Origin: Bacillota bacterium
GTDB lineage: Bacteria; Bacillota; Clostridia; Oscillospirales; CAG-382
Assembly (NCBI GenBank): GCA_029550965.1
Contig: JAKPGJ010000014.1
Location: 1-64,000, forward strand
Direction: 5' to 3'
Length of the DNA: 64,000 nt
Shown one piece after another: positions 45,676 to 55,476 of this stretch; the first letter of the stretch is position 1, and each line of letters starts with the position of its first letter. Made by a program: the position numbers and the translations under genes. The notes under the pieces were generated by a model. That model made no database searches, had not been told where the DNA came from, and saw only the letters and a program-made list of their open reading frames with translations.

Positions 45676-47343
45676 TTACAGTATTGTTTTTGTGAATATC
45701 GGCAGTATCATCGGATCTCGTTTTATCTTCGAGCGGATGACCGCGGAAAGTTCGTCTTTGAGTTTGTTCTTGAGCGTATTCAAGTCGGTGACACCCTTGT
45801 TGAGGTATTTAGTAAGAATATTCGCGGCCGATTTCTCCAGCTCGTCCATCAGAGCCTCGCTCTCTTTGACGTAAACGAATCCGCGCGACACGATTTCCGG
45901 CGTGCTGACCAGCTCTTTATTCTCGGTGTCTATGGTCGCGACGACAATGATGATGCCGTCCTCGGCAAGATGTTTTCTGTCGCGCAGAACCACGCTGCCG
46001 ACGTCGCCTACGCCGTAGCCGTCCACCATAATCTGACCGGCTTCCACGCTTCCGTTGACGCGCAGACCGCGCTTGCTCAGCTCAAAAACCTTGCCCGCTT
46101 CCGGCATAAATATTCTGCTCGGGTCCATCCCCAGCTCTTTCGCGAGCGAAGCGTGCTTTGCCAAATGTTTGTATTCGCCGTGAATGGGAATAAAATACTC
46201 GGCTTTCACCAGCGAGTGCATGATTTTCAGTTCCTCGCGGCAGGCGTGCCCCGAAACATGAACCTCGTTGCTGTCGTCGATGACCTCGACGCCGCGCTTG
46301 GTCAGCTCGTTGACGATCTTGGTGATGAGCTTTTCATTGCCCGGAATCGCCGAAGCGGATAGAATGACCAAGTCGCTCGACCCGAGCGAAATCGTGGGAT
46401 GCTCGCCGAACGCCATTCGGTACAAAGCGCTCATCGGCTCGCCCTGACTGCCGGTGGTAATCAGCGTGAGCTGATTGGGATTGTACCGCTTCATCTCGGC
46501 GACGTCGATAATCAGACCGTCGGGAATGTCGATGTATCCGAGCTTGCTTGCCGCTTTTACGACGTTGAGCATGCTTCGGCCGGTGATGGCGACCCTGCGG
46601 TTATATTTTATCGAAGCGTTAATTATTTGCTGAATCCTGTGAACATTGGAGGAAAATGTGGCGATAACGACACGTTTTTCCAGATTGTAGAATATTCTGT
46701 CAAAGGAAGCAGCAATTGTCTTTTCGCTGGGCGTATAGCCGGGACGCTCCGCGTTCGTAGAATCGCACATTAATAATTTTATGCCTTTGTTGCCCAGCTC
46801 CGCTATTCTGCCGAGGTCAATCGGCTTGCAGCCTATGGGGGTGAAATCTATTTTAAAATCACCGGTATAAAAAACTTTTCCGACAGGCGTTGAAATACAT
46901 AGCGCAACGGAATCCGGCATAGAGTGGTTGACGTGTATAAACTCAACCGAAAAAGCGCCGATATCAATTTTCTGCCCGGGTTTTACCTCAATCTGCGAGG
47001 CGGTTTTTGTCAAACCGTGTTCGGTCAGTTTGCCCTCAAGAATGCCGAGCGTTAGTTTTGTCGCGTAGATACTTGTGTTTATCTGCTTGAGAAAATACGG
47101 CACGGCGCCGATATGGTCTTCGTGTCCGTGGGTAAGTATCAGCGCGCGGACCTTATCCGAGTTTTTCTGAAGATAGGATGTGTCCGGTATAACAAGATCA
47201 ACGCCGAGCATATCGTTCTCGGGGAAAGATACGCCGCAATCGACAACGATTATATCATCACCATACTCAAAGACGGTGATGTTCATGCCTATGCCGTCCA
47301 CACCGCCGAGCGGAATAATTCTTAATTTTGCATTTTTTATCAT
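45676..47343 (-). CDS. rnj: Ribonuclease J
   Basis: A 555-residue metallo-beta-lactamase/beta-CASP nuclease with 5'-3' exo and endo activity in mRNA decay and rRNA maturation. The metal motif is THGHEDH (HxHxDH). The beta-CASP region includes LLMCDSTNAERPG, TFSSNVHRIQQ and SGHACREELK, and HGEYKHL is present. The C-terminal domain ends in TKTIL. It has its own promoter and GAAAGG before the ATG. Confidence 0.97.
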   Translation of the reverse strand: MIKNAKLRIIPLGGVDGIGMNITVFEYGDDIIVVDCGVSFPENDMLGVDLVIPDTSYLQKNSDKVRALILTHGHEDHIGAVPYFLKQINTSIYATKLTLGILEGKLTEHGLTKTASQIEVKPGQKIDIGAFSVEFIHVNHSMPDSVALCISTPVGKVFYTGDFKIDFTPIGCKPIDLGRIAELGNKGIKLLMCDSTNAERPGYTPSEKTIAASFDRIFYNLEKRVVIATFSSNVHRIQQIINASIKYNRRVAITGRSMLNVVKAASKLGYIDIPDGLIIDVAEMKRYNPNQLTLITTGSQGEPMSALYRMAFGEHPTISLGSSDLVILSASAIPGNEKLITKIVNELTKRGVEVIDDSNEVHVSGHACREELKIMHSLVKAEYFIPIHGEYKHLAKHASLAKELGMDPSRIFMPEAGKVFELSKRGLRVNGSVEAGQIMVDGYGVGDVGSVVLRDRKHLAEDGIIIVVATIDTENKELVSTPEIVSRGFVYVKESEALMDELEKSAANILTKYLNKGVTDLNTLKNKLKDELSAVIRSKIKRDPMILPIFTKTIL

Positions 47344-47370
47344 ATAATTTTCCTTTCTTTTCTTATTAAT

Positions 47371-47399
47371 ATTATGCAGTTTGTATGTATTTTTGTCAA
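47371..47399 (-). promoter_or_regulatory. Sigma-A promoter for rnj
   Basis: Minus-strand TTGACA (47399-47394) and CATAAT (47376-47371), 17 bp apart, 28 bp upstream of the ATG, implying a very short leader. Confidence 0.75.
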
Positions 47400-47510
47400 T
47401 AGCAATTCAGTCGGCCTTTGAATAGCCTGAAAATTGTTAAATAATTGCAAGATAAATCGTTTGCCCGAAAACGCCGCATATAGAATCCTGTCTGTGCGAA
47501 TATTATTTAC

Positions 47511-47538
47511 TTGACAATTGGCTAAAAAATGGTATTAT
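47511..47538 (+). promoter_or_regulatory. Sigma-A promoter for murA
   Basis: TTGACA (47511-47516) and TATTAT (47533-47538) with 16 bp spacing, about 80 bp upstream of the start codon. Confidence 0.75.
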
Positions 47539-47620
47539 GTAATATATATGCGTATGCTTAAAGGGCAAATCGAATACTTTGTCTTAACTTTCACAACGAA
47601 CCGAAAGGTGCTATTTATAA

Positions 47621-48910
47621 ATGGAGAGAATCTATATTAACGGCGGAAAGCCGTTATCAGGAACGATTGAAGTAGCAGGCATGAAGAACGCCGCGCTCCC
47701 GATTCTGTTCGCAACGATTATCGTAGAAGATAAGTGTGTAATAGAGAATTTACCCAAAATCAAAGACATTGAAACAGCTTTAGAGATACTCAAAGCGATG
47801 GGCGCCAAAATCAGGGAACTGAGCAACGGCAATGTGGAAATCGACACCCGAGAGGTCGTATGCGGAAGCATTCCGATTGAGCTGGCAAAGGCCATGCGCG
47901 GTTCCTATTACGTACTCGGCGCAGAGCTGGCGCGGTTCGGCAGGGCGCAGGCGGCGTTCCCCGGCGGATGCGATTTCGGCGAGCGGCCGATGGACCAGCA
48001 CATAAAGGGTTTTGAAGCGTTGGGCGCCAAGGTCATTGACAACGGCGATTTCATAAAATGCACGACCGAGAGCGGGCTAAACGCCGCGTCTATTTATTTG
48101 GACGTTCCTTCTGTCGGCGCGACGATCAACATTATGCTCGCGTCTGTAAAACTGGACGGGCTGACCGTTATCGAAAACGCCGCGAGGGAACCGCATGTTG
48201 TCGATTTGGCGAACTTTTTAAACAGCTGCGGCGCGGATATTTCCGGAGCCGGCACAGAGGTCATCAAAATCAGAGGGGTCAAACAACTGCACGGCGTCAC
48301 CTACGCGATTATACCCGATATGATTGAAGCCGGCACCTATATGGTCGCGGCTGCGGCTACGAACAGCACGCTTACCATTACTAATGTTATACCCAAACAC
48401 ATGGAATCCATAACAGCAAAATTAATCGATATGGGCATTTCGGTCACCGAACTGGACGACGCCCTGATCGTTTCGAGGAACAATACGCCGCTGAAGAAAA
48501 TAAAGGTAAAGACCAATTTTTACCCCGGCTTTCCCACCGACATGCAGCCGCAGATGTGCGTTCTTCTCTGTCTTGCGGACGGGCAGAGCACGCTGATGGA
48601 GGGCGTATTCGACAACAGGTTCAAGTACACCGACGAGCTTATCCGAATGGGCGCCTGCATCACGGTTCAGGGAAGAACCGCAACGATTGAAGGCAGGCCG
48701 TCTCTGCATCCAGCAACCGTGCGCGCAGTGGACCTGCGCGGGGGCGCCGCGCTTGTGATAGCCGGTCTCGCGACCAAAGGTGTCACCTGGATTGACGACA
48801 TTCACCATATCGAGCGGGGATACGTAAACATGGTCGAAAAGCTCCAAAGCGTCGGAGCGGACATAAAAAAAGTTGTGATTCCGGATGTGCCGAACGGAAA
48901 CCATCTGTAA
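47621..48910 (+). CDS. murA: UDP-N-acetylglucosamine 1-carboxyvinyltransferase
   Basis: A 429-residue enzyme that transfers enolpyruvate to UDP-GlcNAc, the first committed step of peptidoglycan synthesis. The catalytic Cys that fosfomycin attacks is present in the loop FPGGCDFGERPMDQH. The N-terminal GGKPLSGTIEVAGMKNAALP and the later NFYPGFPTDMQPQ are diagnostic. The gene is divergent from rnj and is followed by a terminator. Confidence 0.97.
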   Translation: MERIYINGGKPLSGTIEVAGMKNAALPILFATIIVEDKCVIENLPKIKDIETALEILKAMGAKIRELSNGNVEIDTREVVCGSIPIELAKAMRGSYYVLGAELARFGRAQAAFPGGCDFGERPMDQHIKGFEALGAKVIDNGDFIKCTTESGLNAASIYLDVPSVGATINIMLASVKLDGLTVIENAAREPHVVDLANFLNSCGADISGAGTEVIKIRGVKQLHGVTYAIIPDMIEAGTYMVAAAATNSTLTITNVIPKHMESITAKLIDMGISVTELDDALIVSRNNTPLKKIKVKTNFYPGFPTDMQPQMCVLLCLADGQSTLMEGVFDNRFKYTDELIRMGACITVQGRTATIEGRPSLHPATVRAVDLRGGAALVIAGLATKGVTWIDDIHHIERGYVNMVEKLQSVGADIKKVVIPDVPNGNHL

Positions 48911-48965
48911 TAAACAAGGATACAAAGCAGACCTGATAAGAGGATAACAGATAATTATGAAAAAA

Positions 48966-48999
48966 TCTGCGGAACGGAACGGTTCCACAGTTTTTTTAT
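48966..48999 (+). terminator. Terminator of murA
   Basis: CTGcGGAAC pairs with GTTCCaCAG around GGAAC-type loop bases, followed by TTTTTTTATTTT. Confidence 0.85.
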
Positions 49000-49009
49000 T
49001 TTGCAAAAC

Positions 49010-49045
49010 GAATCCGGCAGAAAAGACCTGCCGGATTCTTTATTT
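49010..49045. terminator. Second hairpin, terminator of the GDPD gene
   Basis: AATCCGGCAG (49011-49020) pairs with CTGCCGGATT. On the minus strand CGTTTTGC follows, and on the plus strand CTTTATTT. It lies just beyond the minus-strand GDPD stop at 49058. Confidence 0.75.
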
Positions 49046-49057
49046 AACCTTTAGGGG

Positions 49058-51880
49058 CTATGCTTTTGCGTTTCCTTTTTTCAATACTTTTAATATGACG
49101 TATGCTGCGCCGAGAACCACAATCAATCCGCCTGCCGCGTACAGTATGAAGTTGATCGCGTTCTCGCTCGTTTCCTGAGCGGCGCCGCTGACATGGACGG
49201 TAATCGGCTGCGTATAGAGGACATAATCCGAGTTCTTTCTGGTTTTGGTCTTATAGCCGACCATAAAGGTTGCTTTGCCCTCTTTTAAGCCCTTTATCTT
49301 GCCGTCCTCGAAAGTGGCAACGTCTTCGCCTTCGAGGAAGGTTACGAACATATTGTCAGCCGCGTTGGATACGTCTCCGCCGGTGATTTCAGCGACAGCG
49401 CCGCCGTATGTCACGGTTTGAACGGTGAAATCGGCGGTTTCGTTGACGGCGACGTTCAGCGTATCCGTTGACCAGATCAGCTTTTTAATCATGTTCTTCG
49501 AGTATTGCGCGTCGTTGGTCGTAATGCTGTCGGCGCCGTACAGGAAGCTCGTGTCAAACTCGGGGATGGTATAGGTCGAGTAGGTCCAGGGGAATATGGG
49601 AATTCCTCTGTGCCTTAACGCGGCATAGTAATCCTGCGTGAACGCGCGGTAGCCGGGGTCAAAGGCTGAAAAGCTGGCGTGGTATTTTTTGAAATCGGTA
49701 TAAAGCGAATTGTGCAGTTGCGCGACCGTATCCAGTTCGGCGGTAGCGGTCATCAGATAACCGGTTCCGAGCGACGGAAGCGCTTCGTGGATGCGTTTTA
49801 ACTGTTCCTGCGCGAAGCTGATGATAAAGACCCGGCTCTCGAAATCGTATTTCTTGATCAGATCGACGATGGGCTGAATGATATCCGATCTGCCGTCCTT
49901 AATCTCAAGGAAAACCACCGTGTCTTTATCCTTGATCGCTTCAAACAGTTCTTCCAGCGTGGGAACCCTTTCTTCCGGATACTGATTCTTGAACTGATCT
50001 CCTTCACCCCAGGCGTAGTATTGTTTGATTTCCTCCAACGTCATCTGCGTGATAGGCGTTGCATTGTCGTCGCTGGAGGTGGTACGCGCAAGCGTTCTGT
50101 CGTGCATGATAATGACATGTTTGTCTTTGGTAAGATAAACGTCGGTTTCAACGCAGTCCGCGCCGTTCTCAATCGCTTTCAGGTAGCTCGAGAGCGTGTT
50201 TTCCGGCGCCAGCGAGGGGTTTCCTCTGTGTCCCACGATCAGCGTGGTTCTTGTGAGCGTGTTGGGAACGAACATATTCACGAACGCGTCGGCGACAGCC
50301 TTGTAATCGTTCGAGATAATGCCGTTCGCGCCGGAGGTTATCATGGTCGCGATATCGGTCTTGCCGGAAATATTGTCGTTGATTACCCAGACTGCGAGTC
50401 CGAGCCTGTGCAGATAATAAACGGCGTCATATGTTGCGAACCGCATCGGCAGAATCGCGATCAGCGAATTTGCGCCGGTCGTGGTGGCGCGTATTTTGAA
50501 GAGCGTGTCGTTGTTGAGTTCGTCGGTGATTTCGCTGAAGTCCACCGCGTTGCGGATGTCGGGGTTCACGGCAAGCGCATGTTTTGCGGCATTGGCGTCG
50601 GGGCTGATAACCAGCGCGTCCACGATGTTTTTGCTCTTTAAGTATTCCGCTATGTTCTTTGCGGTCTCGTTGTCCTTGACATAGAACGCCGGAATCACGT
50701 TCTTTCCGAATTTGGGCAGCGCCTCTTCCACGGTGGTTATCTTGGCGCCGTCCTTGTTGGTAACGTTCAGAGAAGCGTCGATATACATGACCGCGTTGGA
50801 GGGCTTGCCTTCCTGCAGTTCGTTCAGGGTGTCCATCGAATCAATAATCGCTACGTTCGTGGGCGTGTTCAGAATGTTGGACGGCGGGTTCTCGACATAC
50901 TGGAGAAGCTGCGGAACCTCCGGCTCTTTGTATTCCGGGGTTTCTTTTAGAATCGAAACCTTTATGGAATCGACGTAAACCTTCGAGGAGTTCGCCTGAA
51001 TTCCGACGCCGCCTTTGATTGTGTCCGCAATCTGCGGCAGGTTGTTCAGATGAATGACGACGTTTCCGTCAATCTGGTACTGCACGACGCTGTCCTTGAC
51101 CAGGACCGAGAAGGTATAAAACTTATTCGGATTGACATTCTCGGTATAGCCTGTGGATTTATAATAATTCCACGAGCCTACGTAAGAACAGCACTCAATG
51201 CCGCCGGTGGTAGCGGAGCCGGGGGTTGACATGTTGTTTCGAATGGTCATGTGGTAGTAGGGAGTTCCCGTCGTGCCGGGGTTCTGCGCGCGGTAAATAA
51301 AGGAGAACCATCTGGAGGCGTCGGTCGGCTCTTTCTGCGTAGCGACCGCGTCTATTCTGTAATTGCCGAAATCGGCAAGCCAGGCAGGGAGATAAATGCG
51401 CGGGTTGCTTTTGTTAATCGCGTTTATCTCCAAAACGCCGTTGCTGATTGAGTAGATGCTTTCGTCTTTTATAATTCTGTTCCAGCCGTCGATCGCGTTT
51501 GCGTCGGAAAAATCGTTGTAGTACAGCACATATTCGCTGTCGGACGGATTCTTCGCGACGATGTACACGTTCTGAGTGCGGCCGCCGGATTGCGCGACCA
51601 GCGGATATACTTTGGCTTCCTCGGCTTTAAACTGTTTTACCTCGGAGCCGTTGTAGGTCCACTTGACGTCGCTTGTAACAGTTTTGTCTGAAAACTCTAC
51701 CGAATAACCGCTTAAATCCACCGTGTCCCCCGCGTTGACGAGAATGGCGGGTTCGACGTTTTTTATGGTTACAGTTTCGGCCGAAACTGCATAAGGAAAG
51801 CAGGTGAGTGTCGAACAGATGACCATCACGGAAAAAACGACCGCGATAATCTTTCTTGCGGAAAATTTTGCTTTGGTCAT
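49058..51880 (-). CDS. Surface glycerophosphodiester phosphodiesterase with tandem GDPD-like domains
   Basis: A 940-residue secreted protein with a C-terminal membrane anchor. Signal peptide 1-34 (AVSA/E). An Ig-like strand region spans 35-110, a LamG/DUF-like beta sandwich ~115-300 (YVLYYNDFSDAN), a degenerate GDPD-like barrel ~340-535 and an intact GDPD domain ~545-800. The intact domain has the catalytic HRGNPSLAPENT, ETDVYLTKDKHVIIMHD and VVFLEIKDGR. A further Ig-like region and a membrane helix (FILYAAGGLIVVLGAAYVI) with a basic tail end the protein. It hydrolyses glycerophosphodiesters or teichoic-acid-like polymers outside the cell. The start at 51880 has AAAGGA upstream. Confidence 0.9.
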   Translation of the reverse strand: MTKAKFSARKIIAVVFSVMVICSTLTCFPYAVSAETVTIKNVEPAILVNAGDTVDLSGYSVEFSDKTVTSDVKWTYNGSEVKQFKAEEAKVYPLVAQSGGRTQNVYIVAKNPSDSEYVLYYNDFSDANAIDGWNRIIKDESIYSISNGVLEINAINKSNPRIYLPAWLADFGNYRIDAVATQKEPTDASRWFSFIYRAQNPGTTGTPYYHMTIRNNMSTPGSATTGGIECCSYVGSWNYYKSTGYTENVNPNKFYTFSVLVKDSVVQYQIDGNVVIHLNNLPQIADTIKGGVGIQANSSKVYVDSIKVSILKETPEYKEPEVPQLLQYVENPPSNILNTPTNVAIIDSMDTLNELQEGKPSNAVMYIDASLNVTNKDGAKITTVEEALPKFGKNVIPAFYVKDNETAKNIAEYLKSKNIVDALVISPDANAAKHALAVNPDIRNAVDFSEITDELNNDTLFKIRATTTGANSLIAILPMRFATYDAVYYLHRLGLAVWVINDNISGKTDIATMITSGANGIISNDYKAVADAFVNMFVPNTLTRTTLIVGHRGNPSLAPENTLSSYLKAIENGADCVETDVYLTKDKHVIIMHDRTLARTTSSDDNATPITQMTLEEIKQYYAWGEGDQFKNQYPEERVPTLEELFEAIKDKDTVVFLEIKDGRSDIIQPIVDLIKKYDFESRVFIISFAQEQLKRIHEALPSLGTGYLMTATAELDTVAQLHNSLYTDFKKYHASFSAFDPGYRAFTQDYYAALRHRGIPIFPWTYSTYTIPEFDTSFLYGADSITTNDAQYSKNMIKKLIWSTDTLNVAVNETADFTVQTVTYGGAVAEITGGDVSNAADNMFVTFLEGEDVATFEDGKIKGLKEGKATFMVGYKTKTRKNSDYVLYTQPITVHVSGAAQETSENAINFILYAAGGLIVVLGAAYVILKVLKKGNAKA

Positions 51881-51914
51881 GCATGCGCATCCTTTCGTTT
51901 TTAGTTTATGAACT

Positions 51915-51943
51915 ATTATAGCGTGAAATATTAAAAAATTCAA
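51915..51943 (-). promoter_or_regulatory. Sigma-A promoter for the GDPD gene
   Basis: Minus-strand TTGAAT (51943-51938) and TATAAT (51920-51915), 17 bp apart. Confidence 0.75.
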
Positions 51944-52008
51944 TAGACGGCCCTGATATCACAAAATTAATTTTTATTAGGTTTTTTTGCCATGGTTGCA
52001 AACGCAAA

Positions 52009-52037
52009 GCAGTAGTCAACCGCGGGATTGCTACTGC
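52009..52037 (-). terminator. Hairpin after the PAS-GGDEF-EAL gene
   Basis: GCAGTAG and CTACTGC pair (52009-52015 with 52031-52037), followed on the minus strand by the moderately T-rich TTTGCGTTTG. Confidence 0.5.
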
Positions 52038-52064
52038 TTCATTTATATGTTGTAAATCGGCTGA

Positions 52065-55000
52065 TTACACTTCTACCGGGGTTTTCTGTTCTGTGACGCA
52101 CTGCAAAAAGTTCAGCGCGTCTTTTTCGGCGAGCGGCTTGCTGAGCAGGTACCCTTGTATCCGGTCGCAGTTGTACTTCTTTAGGTATTGCAGCTGTTTG
52201 TCGTATTCAATGCCTTCGGCGACGACGCATCGGTCAAGTTTGTGACACATGGAAATGATATCGTTTATAATGGTTTTGTTCGTTTCCAGCTCCAGCAGTT
52301 TTTGGCAGAAGTACTTATCCAGCTTCAAATAATCGACTTTGAGTTCTCTTAGCCGCGCGAGGGAGGAATATCCGGTTCCGAAATCGTAGATGGAAATATG
52401 CAGTCCGGCGCTTCTCAACTGCTCCAGCGTGTTGTTTATTTTTTCATAATCGTAGACAAACACGGATTCCGTAATTTCGATGCCGATGTTCTTGGGGTTT
52501 ACCTTCATCTCGTCGATGATCGCAAACAGCCGGCTGGCAAAGTCAGGCTGCAGCAGCTGCACGACCGAAACGTTTACCGAAACGCTGATGTTGTCGTAGC
52601 CGAGCTCGACCAGTTTTTTTAAAAATCGGAACGCGATGACAAATACGCGCTCGCCGATTGGAATAATCAGCTTGTATTTCTCCGCGATCGGGATAAACTC
52701 GTCCGGAGAAATAAGTCCCAGCTCGTCCGTTTTTAATCTTGCCAAAGCCTCGAAGCCGCAGACGGAATTGTTTTTTATATCGAAAATCGGCTGGAAAAGC
52801 AGGTAGAAGTTGTCGTCGCCGTCGTTTGCCGCAACGGACGAGAGCGCGCGGCGGATGTTTTTCTCGCGGTTCAGCAGCGCTTCCAGTTCTTCGCCGTAGA
52901 AGCAGATGCCGAAATCTTTCTCGAATATGCCGATGGACTTTTCGGAAGCGATGAGTAATTTCCGCAGAATGGCGTCGACGTCGACGACGCCCGAGTTGTC
53001 CTGCTCCAGTTCGAGCACGCCGATACCGCCGCCGATTCGGTCGGAGACAAACAAGGTTTTCATGGCCTGCGCGATCTGCTCGCTAAATTCCGTCAGCTCG
53101 TTTTTATCCTGATATCCAATCATATAAAAAACAAACTGATTGTCGTAGGTTTGGAAGAGCAAGCGGCTGCCCGAGCAATATTGCCCCAATTCTTCGGCCG
53201 CTTTTTTTATAAGGTTCTGGGTATATTGGAAACCGTAGTTGGCGGTCAGAAGCTGAACCGTGCTCAGGTTGATGCTGATAACCGCTCTTTTCAGCTCGTC
53301 TTTTTTGCGCAGGTCTTGCTTCAGCAGGGACTCCAAATAGCTGCGGTTGTATAAGCCCGTCAGCAAATTGTGCTCGTTCATGTACCTTAGGTTGTCCTCT
53401 ATCGCTTTTCTGTCCGAAATATCCAGAACAATTCCTTCCAGTTCCTCTACTTCGCCCGCTTCGTTGTACAAGCCCTGCCCCATTTCGATAACCCATTTTT
53501 TCTCGCCGGAAGCGGTGATGATTTCATACTCGTATTTAAACGGCTCTTTTTTGGCGAGCACTTTTTCCCATTCGTTTCTCAGAAGCGGGCGGTATTCCGG
53601 GGAGATGATGTCGTTATAGGAAAGCTCTTTGTTGTGCAAAAGACTTTCGGGAGCGTATCCGGTCAGCTGGTAGCAGCCGTCGGAAACGTACAGCATGGTC
53701 CAATCGTAATCGTTTAAACATCGGAAGGCAAGACCGGGCAAATGGCGCAGCAGAACGGACTCCCGATGCTCGCTCTCTCTTAACGCAAACTCGGTTTGCT
53801 TGCGCTCGGTAATATCCTCAATCAGGCATATGTGCATTGAATGGTCCTCGTAAATGTCCATAAGGGGAGAAATCTTCATATTAACATAGACGACGGAACC
53901 GTCCGGCCGGATAAACCGCTTTTCCATGGTATACCCGTTTATCTCGCCTTTTTTAAAGCGGTTGAACATTTCAAGGTCCGCCTGCAGGTCGTCCGGATGC
54001 GTGACGTCCATCCACGTCAGGCTGCGCAGTTCTTCGGGCTGTCTGCCCAGAATTTTTATGTAGGTCGGGTTCATGGTGGTTTCGCCAAACTCCAGGCTGT
54101 CGGCGTGCGCCTTGTCCTGCATTACCGCGATGCCGATGGGCGCCTGGTTGAATACGCTGCGGTAGAGCGCGTCCTCAAAAGCCAGCTTTTTGTTGAGCTT
54201 GTCGATTTTTTCCACATAGTCGGCGTTCCGTACCTGATAGGATCTGATTAACGCGATGACGACCAGAACGACTGCGTAGGATATGATGCCGGGCAGGAAT
54301 CTGGCGGAAGCGTTTTTTGCGACCATTATGACGATGCATATTAGATTGATTGCGTTGATTGTCACCGATAAGACATAACCCTGCTGTTTTTCTTTTATGA
54401 CCAAAAACAGCGAAAGAATCATCTGTATTTGAACGATAAGCCCTCTGACCGCCGATTCTCTGAAAACAACCGGTCCTATGGCAAAATTGCTGTTCGCAAT
54501 TGAAACCTGCATCGCGGATAGGACCATATAGGCGATGACGATTGCAAACAGGAAAACATAATCGATTCTGCGGCCTGTCTTTTCGGGTACGTTTTCTTCT
54601 TTATCTTCCTTTAAAATAAAATAAACGGTAACGATTGGAATTGTAATCAGTATCGGTATAAAATGCGGCAGTTCGGGATACAAGCTTTTTAATACCGTTT
54701 CAATTGTTCCGAGAACCAGCGCGGGGAGTACGGCGGAGAAAATGAGAACGGCTTTCTTTTTCGCGCTTTGGTTTTTTCTGCCCCATCGAAGCAAGAGAAG
54801 CAAGCCGAGAAGGGTGTATCCTGCGCAGAACGCATAGAATATCAGGCTCCAGATGCCGTTTTGGGCGTTGACCCAGCCGAATTTTGTATTCACCATTTGA
54901 TACAGGGGGAGCGCGCCGACGGGAATGGTAAAAACGGCGGCGAAAAACACGGCCGGCAGATAAAGGAATATTATTCGCCAGCGCTTTTTTTGCAAAGCGG

Positions 55001-55268
55001 CCGAATCGGTCAGCTTAAGTATAAAATGGAGGAAAATCGCAAATACCGTGCCCCAGCCGAGCGCCGCCAGCCGCAAAAAACTCTCGCCGATCGCGGCATC
55101 ATCTGCGATGCCGGACAACCCTACGCCGTAAGCCCATATCGCCGCCGCTGTCGTAAGGGCGAAAAACACTTTATTGATATTTTTGTGCTTTTGCAGAACG
55201 ATGATGCCGCTTGCCAGTGAAATCGTGCTCGCGATTAAAAACACCAGTGAATACAACAACAAAAGCAT
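52065..55268 (-). CDS. Membrane sensor with PAS, degenerate GGDEF and variant EAL domains
   Basis: A 1067-residue receptor. Residues 1-215 form a 7-helix block like the histidine-kinase N-terminal 7TM sensor. Residues ~235-350 form a second set of helices. Two PAS domains follow (~375-500, ~505-630), then GGDEF (~640-790) and EAL (~810-1055). The GGDEF signature is replaced by YDNQF near residue 709, so cyclase activity is unlikely. The EAL domain keeps EALARL, VSVNVS, EITES, KLDKYF and AEGIE, but the DDFGTG motif reads YDFGTG near residue 958. It would normally hydrolyse or bind c-di-GMP. The start at 55268 has AAGGGGAG upstream. Confidence 0.9.
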   Translation of the reverse strand: MLLLLYSLVFLIASTISLASGIIVLQKHKNINKVFFALTTAAAIWAYGVGLSGIADDAAIGESFLRLAALGWGTVFAIFLHFILKLTDSAALQKKRWRIIFLYLPAVFFAAVFTIPVGALPLYQMVNTKFGWVNAQNGIWSLIFYAFCAGYTLLGLLLLLRWGRKNQSAKKKAVLIFSAVLPALVLGTIETVLKSLYPELPHFIPILITIPIVTVYFILKEDKEENVPEKTGRRIDYVFLFAIVIAYMVLSAMQVSIANSNFAIGPVVFRESAVRGLIVQIQMILSLFLVIKEKQQGYVLSVTINAINLICIVIMVAKNASARFLPGIISYAVVLVVIALIRSYQVRNADYVEKIDKLNKKLAFEDALYRSVFNQAPIGIAVMQDKAHADSLEFGETTMNPTYIKILGRQPEELRSLTWMDVTHPDDLQADLEMFNRFKKGEINGYTMEKRFIRPDGSVVYVNMKISPLMDIYEDHSMHICLIEDITERKQTEFALRESEHRESVLLRHLPGLAFRCLNDYDWTMLYVSDGCYQLTGYAPESLLHNKELSYNDIISPEYRPLLRNEWEKVLAKKEPFKYEYEIITASGEKKWVIEMGQGLYNEAGEVEELEGIVLDISDRKAIEDNLRYMNEHNLLTGLYNRSYLESLLKQDLRKKDELKRAVISINLSTVQLLTANYGFQYTQNLIKKAAEELGQYCSGSRLLFQTYDNQFVFYMIGYQDKNELTEFSEQIAQAMKTLFVSDRIGGGIGVLELEQDNSGVVDVDAILRKLLIASEKSIGIFEKDFGICFYGEELEALLNREKNIRRALSSVAANDGDDNFYLLFQPIFDIKNNSVCGFEALARLKTDELGLISPDEFIPIAEKYKLIIPIGERVFVIAFRFLKKLVELGYDNISVSVNVSVVQLLQPDFASRLFAIIDEMKVNPKNIGIEITESVFVYDYEKINNTLEQLRSAGLHISIYDFGTGYSSLARLRELKVDYLKLDKYFCQKLLELETNKTIINDIISMCHKLDRCVVAEGIEYDKQLQYLKKYNCDRIQGYLLSKPLAEKDALNFLQCVTEQKTPVEV

Positions 55269-55333
55269 CACGCAGTACTCCCCTTCACTTGCAATCTCCA
55301 CGATGTAGCGCAAATTTCACAACTTTTAACATT

Positions 55334-55362
55334 ATTATAACGCAATATTCTTTTTTAATCAA
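55334..55362 (-). promoter_or_regulatory. Sigma-A promoter for the GGDEF/EAL gene
   Basis: Minus-strand TTGATT (55362-55357) and TATAAT (55339-55334), 17 bp apart, about 65 bp upstream of the ATG. Confidence 0.75.
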
Positions 55363-55435
55363 CAAAAAAACGAAGTTTTTGACATTTATTTGCTTTTTTT
55401 AAGCGATTATGCGATAGATACAAATGAAAAGAAAA

Positions 55436-55475
55436 AGCGCCGAATACCTATAAAAGGCATTCGGAGCTTTTTTTT
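55436..55475. terminator. Bidirectional terminator after tRNA-Ser
   Basis: GCgCCGAATaCC pairs with GGcATTCGGaGC around a short A-rich loop, with an A run on the left and eight Ts on the right. On the minus strand it follows the tRNA. Confidence 0.8.
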
Positions 55476-55476
55476 G

